15,480 nucleotides of DNA from contig CAYTWB010000085.1 of the NCBI GenBank assembly GCA_964441945.1, positions 1-15,480 on the forward strand, read 5' to 3'. The position numbers and the translations under genes were made by a program. This DNA comes from JADGQM01 sp964441945. Its GTDB lineage: Bacteria; Desulfobacterota; Syntrophobacteria; Syntrophobacterales; Syntrophobacteraceae. Below the pieces are notes generated by a model. The model searched no databases. It saw only the letters and a program-made list of their open reading frames with translations, and was not told the DNA's origin. Positions 7,245-14,750 of this stretch are shown here, piece after piece (the first letter of the stretch is position 1; every line of letters starts with the position of its first letter).

Positions 7245-8948
7245 ATGAGAGAACGGTTTTCCTTGACTCGTGCAAACCTTGAACGCCTTCTCGCCGTTTT
7301 GCTTGTAGTCGGTACGATCGTCGCCTATTCCGCTCTCCCGCACTGCAATTTTGTCCTGTTTGACGATCCTTACTATGTGACCGAGAACGCCGACGTTCGC
7401 GCCGGACTGAGCAAAGCCGGCTTCACCTGGGCCTTCACAACCTTCCATAGCGCCAACTGGCATCCCCTCACATGGCTCTCGCACATGGCGGACTGTGACC
7501 TCTATGGGCTCAATCCAGCCGGCCATCACCTGACCAACCTCCTTTTTCATCTGGGCAACACACTGCTCCTTTTTCTCTTTCTGTGCCGCACCACGGGGCA
7601 AAGCGGGTGCAGTTTCATTGTTGCCGGCCTTTTTTCCCTGCACCCTCTTCATGTGGAATCGGTCGCCTGGATTTCCGAAAGGAAGGATGTGCTCAGCACC
7701 TTTTGCATGATGTCGGCACTTTTGGCATATACTCATTACGTGAGGCAACCAGGCATCCGAAGATATCTTCCGGTCCTTGTTCTCTTTGCCCTCGGCCTTA
7801 TGGCCAAACCGATGCTGGTGACCTTTCCGTTTCTCCTGCTGCTCCTGGACTATTGGCCCTTCGAACGGATACGCGCGCTCCCCGGTCTCCATCCCTTCAA
7901 CATGGAAGAGCGAAACGGCGACTGGGGACGCCTGGTCCTGGAGAAAATGCCGTTGTTTCTTCTCACATTCTTTTCATGCGCTGCAACCTTTATGGCCCAG
8001 TCCGCCGCAAAAGCCGTGGCTTCTCTGGAAACCATTTCCCTGGGCGCCAGGCTGGCCAATGCGATCATTTCCTACGCCACCTACCTGGTCTACATGTTTT
8101 GGCCGAAGGACCTTTCGATCTTCTATCCGCATGCCGGCAATTCAGTGCCGTTCTGGCCGGCACTCCTCTCCGCAGCCTTCCTGGCAGGGCTCACGACGAT
8201 AGCGGTTCAGCAGGCATCGCGTCGGCCTTACCTATTCGTGGGCTGGTTCTGGTACATCGGCGCTCTTGTGCCGGTGATCGGCCTGGTGCAGGTGGGCGAT
8301 CAGGCCATAGCCGACCGCTACACCTACATCCCTTCCATTGGGATTTTCGTCACCCTGGTTTGGGGCCTTGCACCCATTTTTCAAAGACATGGGATTCGCC
8401 CCATGTTCACCGTTTCATTTGTTGGCACCCTCTTTTTGGCCCTCCTTATCCAGACCCGGTCACAGGTGCGCCTCTGGCAAGACACCCCCACCCTTTTTGA
8501 ACATGCTCTCAGGGTGACGGAAGACAACTATCTCGCCCATTTAATTCTCTCTGAGCATGCCAAAGCCAACGGCGACCCGGACACGGCACTCCTTCATCGC
8601 GAAAAGGCCCTGGAGATTAATCCGGGTTTTGTTGCGAAGATGCACAATCGCACAGGCTATCTCCTGGCCCAACAGGGCCGGCTGGATGCAGCCGTCCGGG
8701 AATTCGAGGAGGCCGTCCGGCTTTATCCGGATTACGCTACAGCTCATAATAATCTCGGGGTCATACTGGCAAGACAGGGAAGATACGAAGAGGCCCTTGT
8801 CGAGCTCGCGGAAGCCCTGAGAATTTCGCCTGGAGATGCCAGTGTGCCGACGAGCATTGCCAATGTAGAAAGAGAGCGAGCCGGCATCCCGGTTACGGGG
8901 CCGGGGGATGTGGCACTGAAAACAGAAGCTTTGGGTTCGGCGAGGTAA
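7245..8948 (+). CDS. TMTC-like membrane protein with C-terminal TPRs, copy 1
   Basis: This 567-residue protein has a membrane N-terminal two-thirds and a TPR tail. The N-terminal part has the PMT/TMTC-like first-loop motif FDD (39-41), NWHPLTWLSH (71-80) and HPLHVESVAWISERKDVL (133-150). Several further helices follow, with a central region resembling the TMTC-specific domain. About three 34-residue TPRs occupy roughly 430-540. Eukaryotic TMTC proteins are O-mannosyltransferases that use dolichol-phosphate mannose; the bacterial relatives are largely uncharacterised. By analogy the TPRs would face the periplasm and present the acceptor. I prefer the ATG at 7245, because the downstream paralog aligns from there; an in-frame ATG at 7209 would overlap the GT2 gene. 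Neither start has a strong ribosome site. It is co-oriented and tightly packed with its neighbours. Confidence 0.82.
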   Translation: MRERFSLTRANLERLLAVLLVVGTIVAYSALPHCNFVLFDDPYYVTENADVRAGLSKAGFTWAFTTFHSANWHPLTWLSHMADCDLYGLNPAGHHLTNLLFHLGNTLLLFLFLCRTTGQSGCSFIVAGLFSLHPLHVESVAWISERKDVLSTFCMMSALLAYTHYVRQPGIRRYLPVLVLFALGLMAKPMLVTFPFLLLLLDYWPFERIRALPGLHPFNMEERNGDWGRLVLEKMPLFLLTFFSCAATFMAQSAAKAVASLETISLGARLANAIISYATYLVYMFWPKDLSIFYPHAGNSVPFWPALLSAAFLAGLTTIAVQQASRRPYLFVGWFWYIGALVPVIGLVQVGDQAIADRYTYIPSIGIFVTLVWGLAPIFQRHGIRPMFTVSFVGTLFLALLIQTRSQVRLWQDTPTLFEHALRVTEDNYLAHLILSEHAKANGDPDTALLHREKALEINPGFVAKMHNRTGYLLAQQGRLDAAVREFEEAVRLYPDYATAHNNLGVILARQGRYEEALVELAEALRISPGDASVPTSIANVERERAGIPVTGPGDVALKTEALGSAR

Positions 8949-8952
8949 ACGC

Positions 8953-10941
8953 TTGAGAGCTCTCTTTTCAGATCGATTCGTTGGACTTGTACTGATCCTG
9001 GCTTGCCTGATCGCTTTCGGCAGGGTGGCCAAATGCGATTTCATCAACTTCGATGACGGCCCTTACATCACCCAGAATATCCACGTTCGATCGGGTCTGT
9101 CCCCGAAGAGCATCGCCTGGGCTTTCACAGCCATGCACAGCGCTAACTGGCACCCGGTTACCTGGCTTTCCCACATGCTGGACTACGAAATGTTCGAAAT
9201 GAACCCGGCCGGTCATCATTTGATGAACCTCTTTCTTCATATCGCCAATGCCCTGCTATTGTTCCTCCTCCTGAAAAATGCCACGGGGTGTTTTTGGGAA
9301 AGTGCGGCGGTAGCGGCGCTCTTCGCTCTTCACCCCCTTCGGGTGGAATCGGTCGCCTGGGTATCGGAGCGCAAAGACGTCCTCAGCGCCTTTTGGGGAC
9401 TGACGGCCATGCTGGTCTATATCCAGTACGCACGGTACCGGACAACCGCCAATTATCTTTTATTCAGTGTCCTTTTCACTCTGGGACTGATGGCCAAACC
9501 CATGCTGGTGACCTTGCCGTTTGTGTTGTTGCTCCTCGATTTCTGGCCTCTTCACCGCTTGCGGTTCGGTCGAATCAATGCCCGTTTTTCCCCCGAGCAA
9601 CCCTCTTCATCCCATCAGGCACCAGACATTGCGATCGGTTCCCTCATTCTGGAGAAGATCCCGCTCTTCCTTCTCTCCGGAGCCTCCTCGCTGGTGACCT
9701 TTATCGCTCAATCCGAAGGAGGGGCCGTATCGACCTTTGAGGCCATGCCCGTCAAGGTGCGTCTCATCAATGCTCTCATGTCCTATTGGTACTACCTGGG
9801 AAAGACCTTCTGGCCGGTCGACCTGGCCATCTTCTATCCGCATCGGGGAGCTCTTTTGCCTCTCTGGCAGGGCATCGCCGCAGGTGTTTTTCTTGCTGCC
9901 GTTTCGTTCCTGGTTCTGCATCAGGCTTCAAGGCGCCCCTTCCTGGCAACGGGCTGGTTCTGGTTTCTGGGAATGCTGGCGCCCGTCATCGGGATTATCC
10001 AGGTCGGCATGCAGTCTTTTGCGGACCGCTACACCTATCTTCCCTCCATCGGGATTTCCCTCATGATCGTGTGGACCGTTGGAGAATTGGCGCGGCAAAA
10101 CCCCCGCTTCAAGAGGCTGGTTGCATACGGATCAGCGCTGGTCCTCTGCTGCCTGGCAGCAATGACCTGGGTTCAAACCGGATACTGGAAGGATACGGAA
10201 ACGGTCTTCCGGCGGGCAGCTTCGGTTACCGACGGAAACTACCTGGCACATAGTCTTATTGGGGATACTCTGGCTGCCAGGAAGCAGCTGGACCAGGCAA
10301 GAGAGGAGTACGAAACGGCCCTCGCCCTCTGGCCCCGGAACTCCGAGGCCCACAATAAACTGGGGCTCGTTTTGGCCAGGCAGGGGTTCCTGGACGATGC
10401 GATCTGCCGGTACGAGGAAGCGTTGAGGATAAACCCGCGAAACGCCTCGGCTCACAACAATATGGCCTCGGCCCTGGTTGAAACGGGAGAACTCGACCGG
10501 GCTGCGGAGCACTACGAACAAGCTCTGCTGATAGAGCCGGAATTTGGCCCGGCCCTCAATGGCCTTGGCGTTGTCAAAGCGCGTATGGAAAGAATGGATG
10601 AGGCCGTGGAAGACTTCATCCAGGCCATAGGACTATGCCCCGAATGTTCGGAGCCGCACAACAATCTGGGACGCGCCCTCACTCTTCAGGGCTATCTCGA
10701 AGAAGCCGCCGTTCAAATTGAACTGGCGATTAAGCTCTCACCTGAAAATGCCGAAGCCTACAACAACCTTGGCCTGATCTGCCTCCAGATCGCCGCCTTC
10801 GAAGAGGCTCTCTTCTACTTTGCCACGGCGACCTATTTGAGGGAGGATTATGCAAAAGCCCGCGCCAACCTTCACGCAACGGTGCTTTTTCTCGCCAGCC
10901 AGATCGCGCCGGCAGGTACCGGGCCAAACACCGGCCCTTAA
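8953..10941 (+). CDS. TMTC-like membrane protein with C-terminal TPRs, copy 2
   Basis: This 662-residue paralog of the preceding gene keeps every hallmark: FDD (33-35), NWHPVTWLSH (65-74) and HPLRVESVAWVSERKDVL (127-144), then a block of hydrophobic helices. The tail is longer, with about six consecutive 34-residue TPRs (roughly 430-640) built on the AHNNLG...A...YEEAL...P pattern. The start is TTG at 8953, preceded by GAGG 7 bases away and only 4 bases after the upstream stop, so coupled translation is likely. The tandem copies probably arose by duplication and then diverged, mainly in TPR number. They may accept different substrates or act together. The likely role is periplasmic transfer of a lipid-linked sugar to protein, as for TMTC; this is inferred from fold and context. 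Confidence 0.85.
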   Translation: MRALFSDRFVGLVLILACLIAFGRVAKCDFINFDDGPYITQNIHVRSGLSPKSIAWAFTAMHSANWHPVTWLSHMLDYEMFEMNPAGHHLMNLFLHIANALLLFLLLKNATGCFWESAAVAALFALHPLRVESVAWVSERKDVLSAFWGLTAMLVYIQYARYRTTANYLLFSVLFTLGLMAKPMLVTLPFVLLLLDFWPLHRLRFGRINARFSPEQPSSSHQAPDIAIGSLILEKIPLFLLSGASSLVTFIAQSEGGAVSTFEAMPVKVRLINALMSYWYYLGKTFWPVDLAIFYPHRGALLPLWQGIAAGVFLAAVSFLVLHQASRRPFLATGWFWFLGMLAPVIGIIQVGMQSFADRYTYLPSIGISLMIVWTVGELARQNPRFKRLVAYGSALVLCCLAAMTWVQTGYWKDTETVFRRAASVTDGNYLAHSLIGDTLAARKQLDQAREEYETALALWPRNSEAHNKLGLVLARQGFLDDAICRYEEALRINPRNASAHNNMASALVETGELDRAAEHYEQALLIEPEFGPALNGLGVVKARMERMDEAVEDFIQAIGLCPECSEPHNNLGRALTLQGYLEEAAVQIELAIKLSPENAEAYNNLGLICLQIAAFEEALFYFATATYLREDYAKARANLHATVLFLASQIAPAGTGPNTGP

Positions 10942-11003
10942 AACCTCCCACCGACGCACTGCTCAGGACACACCGCAAAATAGACCGACCATAGCTCAAA
11001 TGT

Positions 11004-11035
11004 GTCATTCCGGCATTTGCTTTTGGCCGGAATCC
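11004..11035. repeat. Half-copy of GTCATTCCGGC repeat, hairpin
   Basis: ATTCCGGC (11007-11014) and GCCGGAAT (11026-11033) form a perfect 8-bp stem around an 11-base loop, 62 bases after the second TMTC gene. It is the short version of the palindrome family found at 133-207 and elsewhere. It could stop or protect the transcript end, but no T-run follows. The 319-bp gap 10942-11260 otherwise holds only the next repeat and a possible pilin terminator. Confidence 0.55.
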
Positions 11036-11128
11036 ACAGTGGCTGCCTGGATACTTGCTCAATGAATGTTGGTATACGGAACAGGAACCCGGACACTTAT
11101 TGCTTTGCCATTTCATCGGGAAAGGCGA

Positions 11129-11159
11129 GGTGAGGAGGGTGCCGTTGCACCCCCTCACC
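11129..11159. repeat. CCCTCACC-type hairpin repeat
   Basis: GGTGAGGAGGGTGC (11129-11142) pairs with GCACCCCCTCACC (11147-11159) around a CGTT loop, with one bulged base. CCCTCACCCCGATCCTCTCC immediately following resembles a widespread intergenic repeat motif, including a small TCTCC/GGGAGA hairpin. It lies between the convergent TMTC and pilin genes and may help end transcription from both sides. Confidence 0.45.
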
Positions 11160-11210
11160 CCGATCCTCTCCTTGAAGGGAGACGGAGCTGACGGGCAAGC
11201 TCCCTGGCAA

Positions 11211-11240
11211 ACTCAAAAGGCTAAATCCACCCTCTAGCCT
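11211..11240 (-). terminator. Candidate weak terminator after pilin
   Basis: On the minus strand, 21 bases after the pilin stop, AGGCTA and TAGCCT (11235-11240 and 11218-11223) form a 6-bp stem followed by TTTGAGTTTG. The loop is 11 bases and the T-run is short, so termination would be weak. Confidence 0.3.
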
Positions 11241-11260
11241 GCATGCAACAATGCAAAGGC

Positions 11261-11665
11261 TTACTGCGGCAAGGGAGCAACCCCCGATGCCGTTCCCCCC
11301 GAAGCGTTTCCTCCAGTAGCGGTAGCTCCAACGTTAATAGCAGTACCGCCACTATCCGCAAAGCTGAGATTAAAATCTCCTGAATTCCCGGTAGAACCCA
11401 AAACGCTAAGGATATTTGCTGCTGATATGGCACTCGTAGTTGGGTTGGCAAGCAGGTAACTGCCCACCGCCATGCTCACCCTACCCATGCCCTCCGCTAC
11501 GGCACCCATCGCGGCCTTGTTTTTCGATTCCGTTACAAGGTCCATGTACTTGGGCACGGCCACCACCGCCAGCACAGCCAGGATCACCAAAACGGCTATG
11601 ATTTCGATCAGCGTAAAACCTCTTTGTTCAGAACACTTCCTCTTCATGGATCTCATACTCAACAT
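11261..11665 (-). CDS. Type IV prepilin / pseudopilin
   Basis: This 134-residue precursor has a class III signal: a basic leader, MLSMRSMKRKCSEQRG (1-16), then FTLIEIIAVLVILAVLAVVA. Prepilin peptidase would cut after G16 and methylate F17; E21 is the conserved mature Glu5. The long hydrophobic N-terminal helix forms the pilus core. The mature part is about 118 residues and has no cysteine, so it lacks the usual disulfide-bonded loop. Its C-terminal third is rich in Ser, Thr, Gly and Ala and ends PLPQ. GGGAGGTG lies 4 bases before the ATG at 11665, which settles the start over the in-frame Met4 and Met7. It lies downstream of a sigma-54 activator and PilC/GspF gene and has its own probable -24/-12 promoter. 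Whether it is a major pilin or a secretion pseudopilin is unclear. Confidence 0.9.
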   Translation of the reverse strand: MLSMRSMKRKCSEQRGFTLIEIIAVLVILAVLAVVAVPKYMDLVTESKNKAAMGAVAEGMGRVSMAVGSYLLANPTTSAISAANILSVLGSTGNSGDFNLSFADSGGTAINVGATATGGNASGGTASGVAPLPQ

Positions 11666-11706
11666 GGCACACCTCCCATCTTTCTATTGCCTCGACACAT
11701 TAGACC

Positions 11707-11727
11707 CCATGCCGACAATTGGCATGG
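11707..11727 (-). promoter_or_regulatory. Hairpin in pilin 5' leader
   Basis: CCATGCC (11707-11713) and GGCATGG (11721-11727) are a perfect 7-bp inverted repeat with a 7-base spacer. It lies between the predicted transcription start (near 11748) and the ribosome site of the pilin gene. It could stabilise an abundant pilin message or bind a regulator. Confidence 0.4.
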
Positions 11728-11758
11728 AGCCTCTTTCTCCAAAGTTGAAATCTATCAT

Positions 11759-11774
11759 AGCAGGGTCCGTGCCA
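11759..11774 (-). promoter_or_regulatory. Sigma-54 (-24/-12) promoter of pilin gene
   Basis: The minus strand reads TGGCACGGACCCTGCT. This matches the sigma-54 consensus TGGCACG-N4-TTGCW at all defined positions except one (C for the first T of TTGC), with GG and GC in correct spacing. Transcription would start near 11748, giving a leader of about 83 bases. Pilin genes are classically sigma-54 dependent, and a sigma-54 activator is encoded immediately upstream. Confidence 0.75.
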
Positions 11775-11835
11775 TAAAGCTACCGAGTCTCTCTCTTCAC
11801 CGGGCGAGATTGATTCCCCTCGCATCCGAAAGCAT

Positions 11836-11873
11836 CCAGGGGATCGAGAACAGGCCCTGAGACAATCCCCTGG
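11836..11873. promoter_or_regulatory. Candidate enhancer (UAS) inverted repeat for sigma-54 activator
   Basis: CCAGGGGAT (11836-11844) and ATCCCCTGG (11865-11873) are a perfect 9-bp inverted repeat with a 20-base spacer. The centre is about 106 bases upstream of the predicted pilin transcription start, where enhancer-binding proteins usually bind. It also lies 43 bases after the stop of the activator gene, but no T-run follows, so a terminator role is less likely. Confidence 0.45.
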
Positions 11874-11897
11874 CAGGCCGAAACAGCCCTCGAACTC

Positions 11898-11930
11898 CAA
11901 AACGCGTAGCCTCCGCTACAATTTTTGTAG
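11898..11930 (-). terminator. Overlapping hairpins at end of activator gene
   Basis: On the minus strand CTACAA-AAA-TTGTAG (11916-11930) and GTAGC-GGAG-GCTAC (11906-11919) share bases, so only one can form at a time. Both involve the stop codon TAG at 11916-11918. The second is followed by GCGTTTTGG, a weak terminator-like tail. Confidence 0.3.
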
Positions 11931-13253
11931 CTCTTTAAAGGCCCCAATATCAATTTCCAATTTTTTCACCCGGTGCCAAAGACTTCTCGGGCTGATCCCC
12001 AACTGTTGAGCAGCCTTTACCTGAACGCCTCCAGCCCTCCTCAGCGCTTCCAGGATGATGCCTCGTTCAATCCCTCGCAACCGGTCGTCGATAGAAAGCT
12101 CTCCTTCCGGCAGCACCCTCTTTTCAAGATCATCCAAAAGAGCTCCGGAGGTGATCGCCGAAGGCAAATGAGCAGGCCGTATCATACTATCGGCCATTAC
12201 CGCCGCTCGTTCAAGGGCATTTTGGAGCTCTCTCACATTGCCCGGCCAGGAGTAGGCCAGGAGGAGCTCCGAGGCTTCTGGAGAGAGTCCTACCGCATCG
12301 GAGGTCCTTCCAAGAAAGTAGTCGGCCAGCAAAGGGATGTCCTCTTTGCGATCCCGGAGCGGGGGCAGATGGAGCGGAATGACATTGAGTCGATAATAAA
12401 GGTCCTCCCTGAACCGTTCCTCCCGCACCATTTTGAGCAGGTCCCTGTTGCTCGCCGCGATGATCCGCACGTCAACCTTGATGTTTCGGTTTCCTCCGAC
12501 CCGCTCGAATTCCCTCTCCTGCAGGACCCTCAGCACCTTGGCCTGGGTGGCCACGGCCATGTCGCCGATTTCATCCAGGAAGATCGTACCGCCGTCGGCA
12601 ATCTCGAACTTGCCGGGCTTTTGCGACACAGCGCCGGTAAAGGCCCCCTTTTCATGGCCAAAGAGCTCGCTCTCCAGAAGCCCTTCCGGTATGGCCACAC
12701 AGTTGATTTTGACAAAGGGCTTCCCCTTACGGAGGCTGTGCTCATAGAGCGCATTGGCAACCAGTTCCTTGCCGGTCCCGCTCTCTCCAGTGATGAGAAC
12801 GGTCGAATCGGTTGGCGCCACTTTCAGGACCTGGTGGAAAAGGCCTCTCATCACCTCGCTGCGGCCGATGAAATCGGGAAAAAGCCTCTCCGATTCCGCC
12901 CGGCTCAGAAACTTCGTGACCCGTTCGAAGACCCGGGTGAAGTGTTCGATCTCATCGGTCGAACCCGAATCAACCGGAGGGGCTGTGGGCCCCGGCAAAA
13001 GAGCCAGGGTGTCCGCCTCCTGGACGAAGTCCTTGACCGGCTTCAAGATGAGACGTGCGATCACGAGTCCGCACACGCAAGTAGCGGCCCCCATCCCGAT
13101 GCCCCACAACCAGACCGGCCAGTCAGTCCCCGTTCCCGATCTGTAAAGGCTGCAAGCGATCCAGTAGGCGCCTGCCGAAGAGAGTATGGAAATCCCGGAA
13201 AAGATCAATGGCACGAGGACATACAGACTGATGTGATAACGCTTTCGGATCAT
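11916..13253 (-). CDS. Membrane-anchored sigma-54 transcription activator
   Basis: This 445-residue enhancer-binding protein has an unusual N-terminus. Two membrane helices (about 8-32 and 45-70) are followed by a HAMP-like stretch (KPVKDF at 71-76 and DEIEHF at 100-105), and there is no receiver domain. The AAA+ domain is complete: Walker A GESGTGKE (156-163), the sigma-54 contact loop GAFTGA (203-208), Walker B GGTIFLDE (221-228) and REDLYYRLN (282-290). A Fis-type helix-turn-helix lies at about 397-435. The frame is open to a GTG at 13322 inside the GspF gene; I prefer the ATG at 13253 because it begins just before helix 1 and leaves a 32-base gap after GspF. It probably activates the adjacent pilin promoter. 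The sensed signal is unknown and may come through the membrane or periplasm. Confidence 0.9.
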   Translation of the reverse strand: MIRKRYHISLYVLVPLIFSGISILSSAGAYWIACSLYRSGTGTDWPVWLWGIGMGAATCVCGLVIARLILKPVKDFVQEADTLALLPGPTAPPVDSGSTDEIEHFTRVFERVTKFLSRAESERLFPDFIGRSEVMRGLFHQVLKVAPTDSTVLITGESGTGKELVANALYEHSLRKGKPFVKINCVAIPEGLLESELFGHEKGAFTGAVSQKPGKFEIADGGTIFLDEIGDMAVATQAKVLRVLQEREFERVGGNRNIKVDVRIIAASNRDLLKMVREERFREDLYYRLNVIPLHLPPLRDRKEDIPLLADYFLGRTSDAVGLSPEASELLLAYSWPGNVRELQNALERAAVMADSMIRPAHLPSAITSGALLDDLEKRVLPEGELSIDDRLRGIERGIILEALRRAGGVQVKAAQQLGISPRSLWHRVKKLEIDIGAFKELQKL

Positions 13254-13285
13254 GTCACCGTGATCCCTTTCGGTCGGGTCTACCC

Positions 13286-14515
13286 CTATTTCATCTTTGT
13301 GGCGATCTGTGTGAGGTCCCACATGGGAAGAAAGATCGCCAGCGCAAAGAATCCAACCACCGCGGCCAGACCCACCACAAGCGCCGGCCCGAGGGCTTCG
13401 GACATTCTGTTGACGGCATATCCCACTTCCTCATCGTAATGGATGGAAATCTCGCGGAGCATGTCGTCCAGGCTGCCCGATTCCTCCCCTATCGCGATCA
13501 TATTGATCACCATGGGCGTGAAATACCTGGCCCCACGAAGCGGGGCCGCTATGCCTCGCCCCTCTTCAACCCGATCTCTGATCCGGTCGAATTCCCTGGC
13601 GATGGCGGCGTTGCCGATCGTTCCGGACAGGATCTTCAAGGATTCCAGCACCGGCACGCCGCTCGCCTGCAGTATAGCAAAGATGCTGGCAAACCTGGAC
13701 ATGGCGGACTTCACGAAAAGAGGGCCAAGGATGGGGAGCTTGAGGATCAGCGAATCTCTCACATACTTACCCTGGTCGGTTTTGAAGTACTGCGACAGGC
13801 CGATGATCAATGCCGCAACCGCTCCCAGAGGCAGGTACCAGTATTCGACCAGGAGTTGATTCAGCCAGATGCAAATCAGAGTCGGCAGGGGAAGCTCCAG
13901 CCCCGCGCTTTTGAAGATGGCGACAAACTTGGGAATCACAAACGTAAGCAGGACAAAGAAGGCAATGCCGAGAGCGATCACGACGGTGATCGGATACTGC
14001 AGGGCGGATTTGATATCGGATTTGATCTTGTGCTCATGCTCGATGATGTAGCTCAGCCGCTCGAGCACTTCCGGAAGCGCTCCGCTGCTCTCCCCCGCCC
14101 GCAACATGCTGCAGTAGAGCTCCGAGAAGACCTTGGGGTGCTTCTTGAAGGCCGTGTAGAGCGTGGCCCCCTCGCGTATGTCGAGGGCCATGGCGGCCGT
14201 GACTCTTCGAAGCTTCGGGTTTTGAGTCTGGTTCTCCAGAACATGGAGCAGCGTCAAAATGGGAACCCCGGCTTTGAGCAGGGTCCGGCACTGTTTGGTG
14301 AAAAGGATCAGATCGGTGGCGGGAACCCTGGCAAAGAGCTCTGCGAGTCTGAAACCGGAGGCCCCGGCAGCCCCTTCGCTCTCCTGCACCACCTTCGACG
14401 GGATGTACCCGCGGCCGGCCAGCTGGTTCATGGCCGCTTCGGCGGATTCGGCATCGATTGAGCCGGTCACGGTTACGCCGGCCTGGTCCATCGCCTTGTA
14501 AGCAAATTTCGGCAT
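13286..14515 (-). CDS. Type IV pilus / type II secretion platform protein (PilC/GspF)
   Basis: This 409-residue inner-membrane platform protein is of normal family length. After MPKFAYKAMDQAG (the usual opening), it has two T2SSF repeats: one around 66-195 (FTKQCRTLLKAGVPILTLL) and one around 270-395 (FASIFAILQASGVPVLESL). Each ends in hydrophobic helices. It anchors the assembly ATPase and helps extract pilin subunits. The ATG at 14515 has GGAG 5 bases upstream; an in-frame start at 14566 adds a tail that does not fit the family. The activator and pilin genes follow on the same strand. Assembly ATPases, the secretin and a prepilin peptidase are not in the window, so they must be elsewhere or upstream beyond the inserted repeats. 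Confidence 0.93.
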   Translation of the reverse strand: MPKFAYKAMDQAGVTVTGSIDAESAEAAMNQLAGRGYIPSKVVQESEGAAGASGFRLAELFARVPATDLILFTKQCRTLLKAGVPILTLLHVLENQTQNPKLRRVTAAMALDIREGATLYTAFKKHPKVFSELYCSMLRAGESSGALPEVLERLSYIIEHEHKIKSDIKSALQYPITVVIALGIAFFVLLTFVIPKFVAIFKSAGLELPLPTLICIWLNQLLVEYWYLPLGAVAALIIGLSQYFKTDQGKYVRDSLILKLPILGPLFVKSAMSRFASIFAILQASGVPVLESLKILSGTIGNAAIAREFDRIRDRVEEGRGIAAPLRGARYFTPMVINMIAIGEESGSLDDMLREISIHYDEEVGYAVNRMSEALGPALVVGLAAVVGFFALAIFLPMWDLTQIATKMK

Positions 14516-14581
14516 CTTTTCTCCATTGCCCCTCTCCTCAGACCCTAATGTTGGTGAATTAGGCATTGCAGCCGGTTTTTC

Positions 14582-14694
14582 GGGCGGGCATGAAGCCCGC
14601 CCCTTGCTACGTTGCGGGGCAACCCTTCGCTCTAGGGGCGGGCTTTATGTCCGTCCGCCTCGATCTTTATTCACCGACATTGTCCCCAGCCCTT
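14582..14694. repeat. Composite GGGCGGGC hairpin repeat, right copy
   Basis: GGGCGGGC (14582-14589) and GCCCGCCC (14595-14602) form a perfect 8-bp stem with an ATGAA loop. The part from 14633 (TAGGGGCGGGCTTTATGTCC) to about 14688 (TTTATTCACCGACATTGTCC) matches 1797-1850 in order and orientation. It lies about 65 bases upstream of the GspF start. The 506-bp gap 14516-15021 contains only this and the poly-C repeats. Confidence 0.65.
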
Positions 14695-14750
14695 CGCATC
14701 AAACTGACTATGTCACACACGACCCTGAGGATCTTTCAAGTCCTCCTTAG

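Noticed and set aside
7583..8500. Plus-strand open frame of about 305 codons inside the first TMTC gene
   Set aside because: Out-of-frame shadow of a GC-rich gene. The overlapping frame carries the conserved TMTC motifs and membrane helices.
11836..11873. Intrinsic terminator for the activator gene
   Set aside because: The 9-bp arms are separated by 20 bases and no T-run follows. The position relative to the sigma-54 promoter fits an enhancer site better.
11973..13439. Long plus-strand open frame of about 488 codons
   Set aside because: It is antisense to the sigma-54 activator and part of pilC. The minus strand has intact catalytic motifs, while the plus-strand translation shows no domain and no ribosome site.
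13439..14461. Plus-strand open frame of about 340 codons opposite pilC
   Set aside because: It is a shadow of the GspF/PilC coding strand. Its composition is charged and repetitive and it matches no known fold.
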